Positions 26,542-34,616 of a DNA stretch of 64,000 bases are shown here, piece by piece. Made by a program: the position numbers and the translations under genes. Source of the DNA: Flavimobilis sp052324925 (GTDB lineage: Bacteria > Actinomycetota > Actinomycetes > Actinomycetales > Cellulomonadaceae); NCBI GenBank assembly GCA_052324925.1, contig JBQPRE010000003.1. One strand, given 5' to 3'. The stretch's first letter is position 1; every line of letters begins with the position of its first letter. The notes beneath the pieces were generated by a model. The model had not been told where the DNA came from. It saw only the letters and a program-made list of their open reading frames with translations, and did no database searches.

Positions 26542-26925
26542 GTGACCGACCAGACTGCACCCGCACCTGTCCTCGACCTTGCGCTCGCGAGCCGCCTCAA
26601 GCGCGACGACGCGGGTCTCGTCGCTGCGATCGTGCAGCAGCACGACTCCGGCGACGTGCTCATGCTCGGGTGGATGGATGACGAGGCGCTGCGCCGGACT
26701 CTCACCGAGGGCCGCGTGACGTTCTGGTCACGGTCTCGGCAGGAGTACTGGCGCAAGGGCGACACGTCGGGTCACGTCCAGTACGTGCGTTCGGTTGCGC
26801 TCGACTGCGACGGTGACGCGGTGCTCGTCCGCGTCGACCAGGTGGGAGCTGCGTGCCACACGGGCACGCGCACGTGCTTCGAGGCGGGCGGCGACCTCGG
26901 CGCTGTCGTCGGGGGCGCGGCATGA
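26542..26925 (+). CDS. hisI: Phosphoribosyl-AMP cyclohydrolase
   Basis: Third step of histidine synthesis: opens the adenine ring of phosphoribosyl-AMP. The 127-residue stand-alone enzyme (no HisE fusion) shows VTFWSRSRQEYWRKGDTSG and the metal ligands in ALDCDGDAV and AACHTGTRTCF. GTG 26542 is chosen because the protein then begins like other actinobacterial HisI proteins; an ATG at 26530 would add four residues. GATGAT 7 nt upstream could serve as a weak leaderless promoter. The stop overlaps the trpE ATG, so histidine and tryptophan genes are directly coupled. Confidence 0.92.
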   Translation: MTDQTAPAPVLDLALASRLKRDDAGLVAAIVQQHDSGDVLMLGWMDDEALRRTLTEGRVTFWSRSRQEYWRKGDTSGHVQYVRSVALDCDGDAVLVRVDQVGAACHTGTRTCFEAGGDLGAVVGGAA

Positions 26926-28493
26926 GCGCGGTGCGCGGTCCGGGCGACCAGCTCGTGTGGGGCACGACATGGCCGACGCGCGAGGGGTTCGTCGAGCTCG
27001 CTGCCGAGCACTTCCGGGTCGTCCCGGTCGTCCGGCGCCTTCTGGTCGACGACGTCACCCCGGTGTCGCTCTACCGGACGCTCGCCAGGAGCGAGCCCGG
27101 CACGTTCATCATGGAGTCGGCGCCGATCGGCGGCGGCTGGTCGCGCTGGTCGTTCGTGGGCGTGCGTTCGCGCGCGACGCTCACGGTCGACGGCGACGAG
27201 GCCTGCTGGCGCGGTGACGTCCCCGAGGGCGTTCCGACCCACGGCGACATCCTCGACGTGCTCGGTCAGACCCTCGAGGTCCTGGCGACCCCCCGCATCG
27301 AGGGCCTGCCCCCGTTCACGGGTGGTCTCGCGGGGTCGCTCGGCTGGGATGTCGTGCGCGGCTGGGAGCCCACGCTCGTGAGGACGACGCCCGTCGAGGT
27401 CGACGTCCCCGAGGTGGCCCTGTGCTTCGCGTCGGACGTCGCGGTCGTCGACCACCTCACCGGCTCGGTGTGGCTCGTCGCGAACGCGGTCAACTATGAC
27501 GCGACCGACGAGCGCGTCGAGGAGGCCTATGCGGATGCGGTGGCGCGGCTCGACGAGATGGAGGAACGTCTCGTCGAGGGACGGGGGAGCGGTGCGGCGG
27601 TGCCTGTCGTCCTCGGTGACGGGCCTGAGCCGGAGCTCGAGTTCCGGACGGTCCGTGCCGACTTCGAGGCCGCGGTCGACGCGGCGAAGGCTGCGATCGT
27701 CGACGGCGAGGTCTTCCAGGTCGTCCTGTCGCAGCGGCTCGACCTCGACTGCCCGGCCGATCCGCTCGATGTCTACCGCACGCTGCGCACGATCAACCCG
27801 AGTCCCTACATGTACTACTTCGAGCTCGCCGATGCGGCGGGCGAACGGTTTGCGGTCGTCGGCTCGAGCCCGGAGACTCTCGTGAGCGTCCAGGACGGCC
27901 GGGTGACGACCTTCCCGATCGCCGGGTCGCGGCCCCGCGGACGCACCCCTGAGGAAGATGTCGCGCTCGGTCACGAGCTCCTCGCGGACCCGAAGGAACG
28001 CTCGGAGCACGTCATGCTCGTCGACCTGTCGCGCAACGACCTCGTCAAGGTGTGCGAGCCGACGTCGGTCGAGGTCGTCGAGCTCATGGCGGTGCGGCGC
28101 TTCAGCCACATCATGCACATCTGCTCGACCGTCGTCGGGACGCTGCGTGCGGGCGCCACCGCCCTCCAGGCGTTCACTGCAACCTTCCCGGCGGGCACTC
28201 TCTCGGGCGCCCCGAAGCCGCGAGCGATTGCCCTCATCGATGAGCTCGAGCCCGCAGCCCGGGGTGTGTATGGCGGCTGCGTCGGTTATTTCGACCTCGC
28301 GGGCAACATGGACATGGCGATCGCGATCCGCACCGCGGTCATCCGCGACGGCCGCGCAAGCGTGCAGGCGGGCGCCGGGATCGTTGCGGACTCGGTGCCG
28401 GCGACGGAGTACGAGGAGACGCGGTCGAAGGCGGCAGCTGCGGTGCGTGCCGTCCAGCTCGCGGCCAGGCTTGTGCCGGTGCGTCATGGCTGA
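26922..28493 (+). CDS. trpE: Anthranilate synthase component I
   Basis: Converts chorismate to anthranilate using ammonia from the TrpG subunit, which is not in the window. At 523 residues it is full length. The N-terminal feedback domain contains the LLESA-type tryptophan-binding segment in the form IMESAPIGGGWSRWSF. The catalytic core shows SPEMY-type SPETLVS, GTLRAGATALQAF, GAPKPRA and GAGIVADS. Its ATG overlaps the hisI stop, and it overlaps the next membrane-protein gene by eight bases. No leader peptide or attenuator precedes it, so control must lie upstream or act on the enzyme. Confidence 0.95.
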   Translation: MSAVRGPGDQLVWGTTWPTREGFVELAAEHFRVVPVVRRLLVDDVTPVSLYRTLARSEPGTFIMESAPIGGGWSRWSFVGVRSRATLTVDGDEACWRGDVPEGVPTHGDILDVLGQTLEVLATPRIEGLPPFTGGLAGSLGWDVVRGWEPTLVRTTPVEVDVPEVALCFASDVAVVDHLTGSVWLVANAVNYDATDERVEEAYADAVARLDEMEERLVEGRGSGAAVPVVLGDGPEPELEFRTVRADFEAAVDAAKAAIVDGEVFQVVLSQRLDLDCPADPLDVYRTLRTINPSPYMYYFELADAAGERFAVVGSSPETLVSVQDGRVTTFPIAGSRPRGRTPEEDVALGHELLADPKERSEHVMLVDLSRNDLVKVCEPTSVEVVELMAVRRFSHIMHICSTVVGTLRAGATALQAFTATFPAGTLSGAPKPRAIALIDELEPAARGVYGGCVGYFDLAGNMDMAIAIRTAVIRDGRASVQAGAGIVADSVPATEYEETRSKAAAAVRAVQLAARLVPVRHG

Positions 28494-29115
28494 CCGGTCA
28501 CGCGTTGGGTCGCGGCGGTCGACCGTGCTCGGCGCCGTCATCGTCGGGACGGGAATGCTCGGTGTGTCGGCTCCGGTCTGGGTGACCGCGTCGGGGACGA
28601 GCGCGTTGTCGTCGGTCGTCGAGGTCACGGTCTCGGGCGGCGCTGCCGCGCCCGGTGTCCAGGCGGCGGGGCTCGTCCTGCTCGCGGCTGCAGCCGCGGC
28701 GCTCCTCGTCGGACGCTGGGGTGCCTGGACCGTCGCGGGGGTTCTGGGGCTCGGCGGGGTCGTCGCGATCGCCTCCGCGATCCCGGTGCTGACGTCGCCC
28801 GTGAACGCGGCGCGCGCCGCGGCATCGGAGGCGACGGGGGTCGACGTCCTCGTGAGCGATCCGGTCGTCTCGGCGGTCGCGTGGCTGGCTCCTGCTCTGG
28901 GGCTGGCAGCGCTCGTGCTCGCGGTCGCAGCAGCGACCGGGGCGAGTTCGTGGCGTACCGGTTCCCGGCGGCACGAGCGGGAGGCGGGTGCGCCCGCAGC
29001 GAGTGTCAGCGCAGCCGCGGACGACGTGGTCGATCTTGCGGCACTGTGGGACGAGCCCGATGCGGATGACGGCGACGACCTCGAGCCGAAGGCGGGGCCG
29101 ACGCCCGCCGGTTGA
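28486..29115 (+). CDS. Trp biosynthesis-associated membrane protein (TIGR02234 / Trp_oprn_chp family)
   Basis: A 209-residue membrane protein with about four hydrophobic helices (around residues 12-30, 60-77, 82-100 and 137-155) and an acidic, soluble C-terminus. The position directly after trpE, overlapping it by eight bases, and the APVWVTA-like segment after the first helix match the actinobacterial family named for its place in trp operons. Its role is not known; indirect suggestions include tryptophan transport or enzyme tethering. A perfect 13-bp hairpin follows. Confidence 0.85.
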   Translation: MADRSRVGSRRSTVLGAVIVGTGMLGVSAPVWVTASGTSALSSVVEVTVSGGAAAPGVQAAGLVLLAAAAAALLVGRWGAWTVAGVLGLGGVVAIASAIPVLTSPVNAARAAASEATGVDVLVSDPVVSAVAWLAPALGLAALVLAVAAATGASSWRTGSRRHEREAGAPAASVSAAADDVVDLAALWDEPDADDGDDLEPKAGPTPAG

Positions 29116-29131
29116 GCCAGCGTGACGCCGG

Positions 29132-29163
29132 CGTCATGCCCGCGTCGAGGCGCGGGCATGACG
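29132..29163 (+). terminator. Hairpin terminator of the hisI-trpE unit
   Basis: A perfect 13-bp stem (29132-29144 with 29151-29163) has a TCGAGG loop. Confidence 0.85.
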
Positions 29164-29184
29164 ACGCGGGCGTGGCCTGCGCGC

Positions 29185-29190
29185 TACCCT
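29185..29190 (+). promoter_or_regulatory. -10 box of a leaderless-type promoter (HGxxPAAW gene)
   Basis: TACCCT ends 6 nt before the ATG at 29197. Confidence 0.6.
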
Positions 29191-29196
29191 GTGCGC

Positions 29197-29466
29197 ATGG
29201 CTGACAACAACGCGACCGGTGCTTCGGAGCACCTGTATCTTCCTCCGGCGGCGCCCAACGACAACCACGGGCACACGACGGCCTCATGGACGCTCGTCGT
29301 CCTCGTTCTCATCGGCGTGGTCGTCGCGGCGGGCGCGGTCGTCGCGTCGCTCGTCTGGCTCTTCTGGGTCGGCATGGGCATCGCTGCGGTCGGCGTCATC
29401 GCCGGCAAGGTCCTTCAGGTCCTCGGCCACGGCCAGCCGACGGCGGGCGAGCGAGCCGACGCATGA
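29197..29466 (+). CDS. HGxxPAAW family small membrane protein
   Basis: An 89-residue protein with the family motif in the form HGHTTASWT just before two hydrophobic helices (about residues 33-53 and 57-72) and the conserved GKVLQVLGHG ending. The function is unknown. Genes of this type regularly lie between trpE and trpC in Actinobacteria. The ATG at 29197 is chosen because the motif-bearing product starts there and TACCCT lies 6 nt upstream; the frame is open further upstream. The stop overlaps the next gene's ATG. Confidence 0.85.
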   Translation: MADNNATGASEHLYLPPAAPNDNHGHTTASWTLVVLVLIGVVVAAGAVVASLVWLFWVGMGIAAVGVIAGKVLQVLGHGQPTAGERADA

Positions 29467-29948
29467 CCACTCCGGGTTGGTCCGACGCGGGCGGGGCCGG
29501 TTCGCCGAGCGACCCCTCGAGGTCGGGCGACCCCTCTGGGGCGTCGCCGTCGTCAGCGCAGCCGCCGTACGGGCAGCAGCCGTATGGCCAGCCCTCGTAC
29601 GGCCAGCAGCCGTACGGTCAGCAGTCCTACGGTCAGCAGCCCTACGGTCAGCAGCCGTACGGTGCGCCCTACGCGCCGAACGTGAACCAGGAGAAGAACT
29701 CCCTGGGCGTCATCGCGCTTGTCGCGGGTATCGCGAGCTTCATGGGTCTCGGCCCTCTCGCGAGCATCCCCGCGATCATCTTCGGGGTCATGTCGCGTCA
29801 CGCGGCTGCTGAAGGGCGCGCAGACAACGGAACGCTGGGCACCGTCGGCATGTGGCTCGGCATCGTCGGTATCGTCGTCGCGGTCGCCGTCCTCATCATG
29901 ATTCTCTCTGCGTTTTCCTCGTTGGCCGTGGCCTTCGCGGCGTTGTGA
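29463..29948 (+). CDS. DUF4190 domain membrane protein with PYGQQ repeats
   Basis: A 161-residue protein. Residues 1-34 are polar and low-complexity; residues 35-69 are seven five-residue repeats close to PYGQQ; residues 78-155 hold two hydrophobic helices separated by GVMSRHAAAEGRADNG, the DUF4190 pattern (GVIALVAGIAS, then GIVGIVVAV). The function is unknown; Tyr/Gln-rich cytoplasmic repeats of this type can promote self-association, but that is inference. ATG 29463 overlaps the upstream stop, so the two small membrane proteins are co-translated. Confidence 0.85.
   Translation: MTTPGWSDAGGAGSPSDPSRSGDPSGASPSSAQPPYGQQPYGQPSYGQQPYGQQSYGQQPYGQQPYGAPYAPNVNQEKNSLGVIALVAGIASFMGLGPLASIPAIIFGVMSRHAAAEGRADNGTLGTVGMWLGIVGIVVAVAVLIMILSAFSSLAVAFAAL
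29565..29669 (+). repeat. Seven 15-bp tandem repeats encoding PYGQQ-like units
   Basis: Seven in-frame units of (C/T)C(G/C)-TAC-GGN-CAG-CAG encode the Tyr/Gln-rich region. The second unit has TAT and ends in CCC, and the seventh ends in GCG-CCC. Confidence 0.85.
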
Positions 29949-30003
29949 TGACGATGGCCGGAGTCACCGACAGCGTCGCCTGACGCACGTCTCGCCCGAC
30001 GAG

Positions 30004-30046
30004 CACGGTCGCGCGGCTGCCGGGCTTCGGTGGCCGCGCGGCCGTG
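30004..30046 (+). terminator. Hairpin terminator upstream of trpC
   Basis: The 14-bp arms 30004-30017 and 30033-30046 pair with one G-T position around a 15-nt loop. It ends the unit containing the DUF4190 gene. Confidence 0.7.
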
Positions 30047-30110
30047 TCACAGGGGTGTCACGGTGGTTCCCGGCAGGCGGACGGTGGCGTGGACCACCCC
30101 GGTGCGGCTC

Positions 30111-30116
30111 TACGAT
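30111..30116 (+). promoter_or_regulatory. -10 box for the trpC-trpB-trpA-lgt unit
   Basis: TACGAT predicts a transcript start at about 30123 and a leader of about 25 nt before trpC. No Trp-rich leader peptide is present in it. Confidence 0.45.
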
Positions 30117-30148
30117 GGGCCCAACATCCGCCGAGGGAAGGGGTCGAC

Positions 30149-30973
30149 ATGTCGGACGGACAGACAGTGCTCGACGACATCGTCGCGGGCGTCCGTGAGG
30201 ACCTCGCCGCCCGCGAGGCGAAGACGTCGCTCGACCAGCTCAAGGAGCGCGCCGCACGGCAGGCGGGAGCCCTCGACTGCGTGCCGCGGCTGCGTCGTGA
30301 CGAAGGTGTCGCGGTGATCAGCGAGGTCAAGCGTTCAAGCCCGTCGAAGGGTGCGCTTGCGCAGATCTCTGACCCGGCGGCGCTCGCCGCCGAGTACGAG
30401 GCCGGTGGGGCGTCAGTCATCTCGGTGCTCACGGAGGAGCGCCGTTTCAAGGGCACGCTCGCCGATCTCGCGGCCGTGCGCGCGCGGGTGGACGTTCCCG
30501 TGCTGCGCAAGGACTTCATCGTCACGCCGTACCAGGTGTGGGAGGCACGCGCCCACGGTGCCGACATGGTGCTGCTCATCGTCGCCGCGCTCGAGCAGAC
30601 GGTTCTCGAGTCGCTCATCGAGCGGGTCCACTCGCTCGGCATGACCGCGCTCGTCGAGGTTCACGACGCTGCGGAGGCGGCCCGCGCGGTCGACGCCGGC
30701 GCTCGGGTCGTCGGCGTCAACGCGCGCAACCTCAAGACGCTCGAGGTCGACCGTGAGACGTTCGCCCGGGTCGCCCCGGCGATCCCCGACGGCATCGTCC
30801 GCATCGCCGAGTCCGGGGTACGTGGCCCCCACGACGTTGTCGACTACGCGCGCGCCGGGGCGGACGCAGTGCTCGTGGGAGAGGCGCTCGTGACCGACGC
30901 GTCGCCGCGCGCCTCTGTTGCCGCGCTCGTCGCTGCTGGAACGCACCCCTCGGTACGCGCGCTGCGTCACTGA
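30149..30973 (+). CDS. trpC: Indole-3-glycerol phosphate synthase
   Basis: Closes the indole ring from carboxyphenylamino-deoxyribulose phosphate. A (beta/alpha)8 barrel of 274 residues with EVKRSSPSKG (catalytic Lys and substrate loop), VLRKDFIV, VGVNARNL and the phosphate-binding AESGV and VLVGEAL segments. The ATG at 30149 has GAAGGGG upstream. No trpF is present; actinobacteria usually use bifunctional PriA (HisA) for that step. trpB follows after 88 bp containing two hairpins. Confidence 0.95.
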   Translation: MSDGQTVLDDIVAGVREDLAAREAKTSLDQLKERAARQAGALDCVPRLRRDEGVAVISEVKRSSPSKGALAQISDPAALAAEYEAGGASVISVLTEERRFKGTLADLAAVRARVDVPVLRKDFIVTPYQVWEARAHGADMVLLIVAALEQTVLESLIERVHSLGMTALVEVHDAAEAARAVDAGARVVGVNARNLKTLEVDRETFARVAPAIPDGIVRIAESGVRGPHDVVDYARAGADAVLVGEALVTDASPRASVAALVAAGTHPSVRALRH

Positions 30974-31022
30974 GTCCGCTCAACCGGCGCCCGCCGGACT
31001 CACACGGCACGGATCTGTGCCG
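30971..31022 (+). other. Two tandem hairpins between trpC and trpB
   Basis: The first pairs TGAGTCCG (30971-30978, starting at the trpC stop) with CGGACTCA (30995-31002). The second pairs CGGCAC (31005-31010) with GTGCCG (31017-31022). They may protect or attenuate the transcript; neither has a U-tract. Confidence 0.4.
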
Positions 31023-31061
31023 CGCGGCCGCGGCCCCGACCCCCTGAAGGAAGGAACCGAC

Positions 31062-32306
31062 GTGTCCCCGTCGCTGCAGAACCTACCCGGCCCGTATTTC
31101 GGGGAGTTCGGTGGCCGATGGGTGCCCGAGGCCCTCATCGCCGCGCTCGACGAGCTGAGCGCCGCTTACGCCGAGGCAAAGGCGGACCCTGCCTTCCAGA
31201 ACGAGCTCGCCGAGCTGCACCGCAGCTATTCGGGCCGTCCCTCGATCCTCACCGAGGTGCCGCGTTTCGCCGCGCACGGGGGTGGGGTGCGCATCATCCT
31301 CAAGCGGGAAGACCTCAACCACACGGGGTCTCACAAGATCAACAACGTCCTCGGCCAGGCTTTGCTCACCAAGCGCATCGGCAAGACGCGCATCATCGCG
31401 GAGACCGGCGCGGGTCAGCACGGCGTCGCGTCGGCGACCGCTGCGGCGCTCTTCGACCTCGACTGCGTCGTGTACATGGGTGAGGAAGACACGCAGCGGC
31501 AGGCGCTCAACGTCGCGCGCATGAAGCTCCTCGGAGCCGAGGTCATCCCTGTGACGACGGGCTCGCGCACTCTCAAGGACGCGATCAACGAGGCGCTGCG
31601 CGACTGGGTGACGAACGTCGACTCGACGAACTACCTCTTCGGAACTGCTGCTGGACCGCACCCGTTCCCGGAGCTTGTGCGCGACTTCCAGCGCATCATC
31701 GGAGTCGAGGCCCGCGAGCAGATCCTTGCGCTCACCGGCCGTCTCCCGGACGCGGTCCTCGCCTGCGTCGGTGGCGGGTCGAACGCCATCGGCATCTTCG
31801 ACGCGTTCCTCGACGACTCCGACGTGCGCCTCATCGGTCTGGAGGCCGGTGGTGACGGCGTTGAGACCGGGCGTCACGCCTCGTCGATCACGGGTGGCGT
31901 GCCCGGTGTGCTCCACGGGGCGAGGTCCTACCTCCTGCAAGACGAGGACGGGCAGACGAAGGACTCGCACTCGATCTCGGCCGGACTCGACTACCCGGGT
32001 GTCGGACCTGAGCACTCCTACCTCGCGAGCATCGGGCGCGCACAGTACGAGCCGGTGACGGACGCCGAGGCGATGGACGCGCTGCGTCTGCTCTCGCGCA
32101 CGGAGGGCATCATCCCGGCGATCGAGTCGGCTCACGCCCTGGCTGGCGCGCTGCGTCTCGGCCGCTCGCTCGCGGCGCAGGGGCAGACCGACGCGATCCT
32201 CCTCGTCAACCTGTCGGGCCGCGGAGACAAGGATGTCGCGACGGCCGCCCGCTGGTTCGATCTCGTCGACAACGCAACCGACCTCGCCGAAGGGGGAGCG
32301 CTGTGA
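31062..32306 (+). CDS. trpB: Tryptophan synthase beta chain
   Basis: A PLP enzyme that condenses indole with serine. It has 414 residues. The PLP lysine is Lys92 in HTGSHKINN; the phosphate-binding GGGSNAIG loop and the Glu of ETGAGQHG are present. Full length and with the COMM-domain residues expected of TrpB1, the partner of TrpA. GTG 31062 follows AAGGAAGG. The stop overlaps the trpA GTG (GTGA), matching the obligate alpha2-beta2 complex. Confidence 0.97.
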   Translation: MSPSLQNLPGPYFGEFGGRWVPEALIAALDELSAAYAEAKADPAFQNELAELHRSYSGRPSILTEVPRFAAHGGGVRIILKREDLNHTGSHKINNVLGQALLTKRIGKTRIIAETGAGQHGVASATAAALFDLDCVVYMGEEDTQRQALNVARMKLLGAEVIPVTTGSRTLKDAINEALRDWVTNVDSTNYLFGTAAGPHPFPELVRDFQRIIGVEAREQILALTGRLPDAVLACVGGGSNAIGIFDAFLDDSDVRLIGLEAGGDGVETGRHASSITGGVPGVLHGARSYLLQDEDGQTKDSHSISAGLDYPGVGPEHSYLASIGRAQYEPVTDAEAMDALRLLSRTEGIIPAIESAHALAGALRLGRSLAAQGQTDAILLVNLSGRGDKDVATAARWFDLVDNATDLAEGGAL

Positions 32307-33118
32307 GCGCGACCGCAACCCGGATCTCAGCCCTGCGCGACGAAGGCCGGGCGGCCCTCGTCGGGTACCTCCCGGTGGGGCTGCCCGACGCCGCGGGGAC
32401 CATCCGTGCGGCTCGCGCGCTCGTCGAGGCAGGCGCCGACATCCTCGAGATCGGCGTTCCCTACTCGGATCCCGTCATGGACGGCGGAACGATCCAGGCG
32501 GCCGTGACGCGGGCCCTCGATTCGGGGGTCCGTCTGACCGATGTCTTCCGCGTCGTCGAAGGCCTGTCCGACCTCGACGTCCCCGTGCTCGTCATGACGT
32601 ACTTCAACCCTGTGCTGCGCTACGGCGTCGAACGGTTCGCCGCCGACCTCGCGGGTGCGGGCGGGGCGGGGCTCATCACCCCGGACCTCATCCCCGACGA
32701 AGCCGAGGAGTGGGTCTCGGCAGCAGACGAGCACGGCCTCGACAAGGTCTTCCTCGTCGCGCCGAGCTCGACCGATGCTCGGCTCGTCTCGACGTCCGCA
32801 GCATCGCGCGGCTTCGTCTACGCAGCCTCGACGATGGGTGTGACCGGCGAGCGCGCAAGCGTCGGCCCACGGGCCGAAGAGCTCGTCACCCGGACCCGGG
32901 CTGCGGGTGCCGTGAACGTCTGCGTCGGCCTCGGCGTGTCGACCGCGACCCAGGCGGCGGAGGTCGGGCGTTACGCCGACGGCGTGATCGTCGGCTCCGC
33001 ATTCGTGCGTCCGCTCCTCGAGGCGCCCTCGATGGGTGACGGCGTCAGCCAGATGGCGGAGGTCGCTCGTGCGCTCGCCGGCGGCGTGCGCACGGCTCGA
33101 ACGGGTGATGCAGCGTGA
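32303..33118 (+). CDS. trpA: Tryptophan synthase alpha chain
   Basis: Cleaves indole-3-glycerol phosphate, passing indole through a tunnel to TrpB. A 271-residue barrel with both catalytic acids in EIGVPYSDPVMDGG, plus TPDLIPDEAEEW and the GLGVSTATQA phosphate loop. GTG 32303 overlaps the trpB stop and its own stop overlaps the lgt GTG, so trpB, trpA and lgt are tightly coupled. Confidence 0.96.
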   Translation: MSATATRISALRDEGRAALVGYLPVGLPDAAGTIRAARALVEAGADILEIGVPYSDPVMDGGTIQAAVTRALDSGVRLTDVFRVVEGLSDLDVPVLVMTYFNPVLRYGVERFAADLAGAGGAGLITPDLIPDEAEEWVSAADEHGLDKVFLVAPSSTDARLVSTSAASRGFVYAASTMGVTGERASVGPRAEELVTRTRAAGAVNVCVGLGVSTATQAAEVGRYADGVIVGSAFVRPLLEAPSMGDGVSQMAEVARALAGGVRTARTGDAA

Positions 33119-34143
33119 ACCTCGTCTCGGGCCTCGTGGCCTCGATCCCCTCACCGTCCCAGGGTGTCTGGCACATCGGTCCGCTCCCGCTGCGCGCGTA
33201 CGCGCTTGCGATCATCGTCGGCATCGTCGTCGCGACGTGGCTGACGACGCGACGTTGGGCCGAGCGCGGGGGAGACCCCGAGCAGGTGCTGGACATCGTC
33301 ATGTGGGCGGTTCCGTTCGGCATCGTCGGCGGCAGGATCTATCACGTCATCAGCTCGCCCGACGCCTACTGGGGGCCGGGCGGAGACCCGGTCTCGGCCT
33401 TGTACATCTGGAACGGCGGTCTGGGCATCTGGGGCGCGATCGCGTTCGGCGCTGTAGGCGCGGCGATCGGGTGCCGCCGGGCTGGGGTCTCGTTGACGGC
33501 CTTCGCCGATGCGGTCGCCCCGGGCCTGCTCATCGCGCAGGCGATCGGCCGCCTCGGCAACTGGTTCAACCAGGAGCTCTACGGGGCGGTGACGACGCTT
33601 CCGTGGGGACTGGAGATCGACCCTGCGATCTCGGGCTTCCCTGCGGGCACGCTCTTCCACCCGACGTTCCTGTACGAGCTTGTCTGGAACCTCGCGGCGG
33701 CCGGTCTGCTCCTGTGGGCGGACCGTCGGTTCTCGCTCGGACGCGGTCGGGTCTTCTGGCTCTACGTCGTCGCGTACACGGCGGGACGGACGTGGATCGA
33801 GCTCCTGCGTATCGATGATGCGGAGCGTGTTCTCGGGATGCGGCTCAATGTGTGGACGTCGCTCCTCCTCCTCGTCGCCGGGCTCGTCATGTTCATCGCC
33901 CTGGGCCGGTCGGGACGCGGCCGGGAAGCCGGCGTCGCACGATCGTCGCGCACGGCCCGTGGCGACGCCACGGAACCCGACGTCAGCCTCGCGAGTGCGG
34001 ACGGCGACGACGAGGCCGTTGCGGACGGCGACGACGTGGACGTCACAGACGGCGACGAGGCGGACGCGGCGGATGAGGCTCCTGCCGCTGGCCCAGGCGC
34101 CGCCGACGGCAGGACCGCTCGTACCGATGCAGTGAGCGATTGA
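33115..34143 (+). CDS. lgt: Prolipoprotein diacylglyceryl transferase
   Basis: A membrane enzyme that transfers diacylglyceryl from phosphatidylglycerol to the lipobox Cys of prolipoproteins. It has 342 residues. The Lgt signature IGRLGNWFNQELYG is clear, along with an R-G-R-type loop (GGRIYHVI) and seven hydrophobic segments in residues 20-265. The last 75 residues are an acidic, Asp/Ala-rich cytoplasmic tail absent from E. coli Lgt but common in actinobacteria. Placement after trpA, with GTGA overlap, is a recurring actinobacterial order. A likely substrate, the FKBP lipoprotein, is encoded at 20202. Confidence 0.95.
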   Translation: MNLVSGLVASIPSPSQGVWHIGPLPLRAYALAIIVGIVVATWLTTRRWAERGGDPEQVLDIVMWAVPFGIVGGRIYHVISSPDAYWGPGGDPVSALYIWNGGLGIWGAIAFGAVGAAIGCRRAGVSLTAFADAVAPGLLIAQAIGRLGNWFNQELYGAVTTLPWGLEIDPAISGFPAGTLFHPTFLYELVWNLAAAGLLLWADRRFSLGRGRVFWLYVVAYTAGRTWIELLRIDDAERVLGMRLNVWTSLLLLVAGLVMFIALGRSGRGREAGVARSSRTARGDATEPDVSLASADGDDEAVADGDDVDVTDGDEADAADEAPAAGPGAADGRTARTDAVSD

Positions 34144-34191
34144 GCATTCCGGTCACGGGTCACGCCCCCGCAACCTGAAGACCTCGTGCCC

Positions 34192-34220
34192 TTGTCCTGA
34201 CGGTCAAGGGACTGTAATAT
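34192..34220 (+). promoter_or_regulatory. Consensus-like promoter with an overlapping palindrome (upstream of gltB)
   Basis: The -35 TTGTCC (34192-34197), a 17-nt spacer and the -10 TAATAT (34215-34220) form the best sigma-70-like promoter in the window. A 19-bp imperfect palindrome with arms GGGAC and GTCCC (34208-34226) covers the -10 and predicted start, a plausible repressor site. The next gene is the 57-residue ORF at 34304, then gltB. Confidence 0.65.
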
Positions 34221-34303
34221 TGTCCCGCGCGGGCCGACGTCGTCCTACGAAGTCACCCCTGTAGGTTGCGACCCGCGGTCGCACGATTCCGAGGACGGTC
34301 TCC

Positions 34304-34477
34304 ATGAGCCTCTCGCCGAACAGCACCCCCGCAGCTCGCCTGCGTGCGCGCCGTGCTTTCGCCCGGCTCACGCCGTCCCGCATGGAGGCCCTCGAGGTCC
34401 ACGAGGTCCCAGACGCGAAGGAGACCCGCCGCGCCCAGGTTGACGACAACCGGGGTGCGGACTTCGGGCTGCCGTGA
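34304..34477 (+). CDS. Small basic protein of unknown function upstream of gltB (57 aa)
   Basis: I do not recognise this product. It is supported by GAGGA eight bases before the ATG and by third positions that are almost all G or C, the codon pattern of real genes here. The N-terminal half is Arg/Ala-rich (ARLRARRAFARL); the second half is acidic and polar, ending in ADFGLP. No membrane or signal segment is seen. It lies between a consensus-like promoter and gltB and could be a regulatory leader ORF or an independent small gene. A frame on the other strand over the same bases is Arg/Ser-rich and looks like a shadow. Confidence 0.5.
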   Translation: MSLSPNSTPAARLRARRAFARLTPSRMEALEVHEVPDAKETRRAQVDDNRGADFGLP

Positions 34478-34616
34478 GCGCGTAGCGCCCACCTCTCACC
34501 GTTCCTGGCCCTCACGGGTCTGGTGAACCTTCGGTGAGTGCTGTGGGCTGACGTGCTCACCCATCAGCTCTTGCGGCGACGGCTCGTGCCGGCCGCACCT
34601 TCCGAGGACGGATCCT
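34478..34616 (+). other. Spacer between the small ORF and gltB
   Basis: Holds only weak inverted repeats (for example GGTGAG and CTCACC, six bases each) and GAGGA about 9 nt before the gltB ATG. No further gene, -10 box or strong terminator was seen. The preceding stretch 34144-34191 also shows nothing clear. Confidence 0.4.

Noticed and set aside
29949..30148. Search for a Trp leader peptide or attenuator before trpC
   Set aside because: The 200 bp hold a terminator and a -10 box, but no short ORF with Trp codons and no competing hairpins.
34204..34560. 118-codon minus-strand frame upstream of gltB
   Set aside because: Arg/Ser-rich product with no ribosome site, covering the promoter region; the plus-strand 57-codon frame has better codon use.
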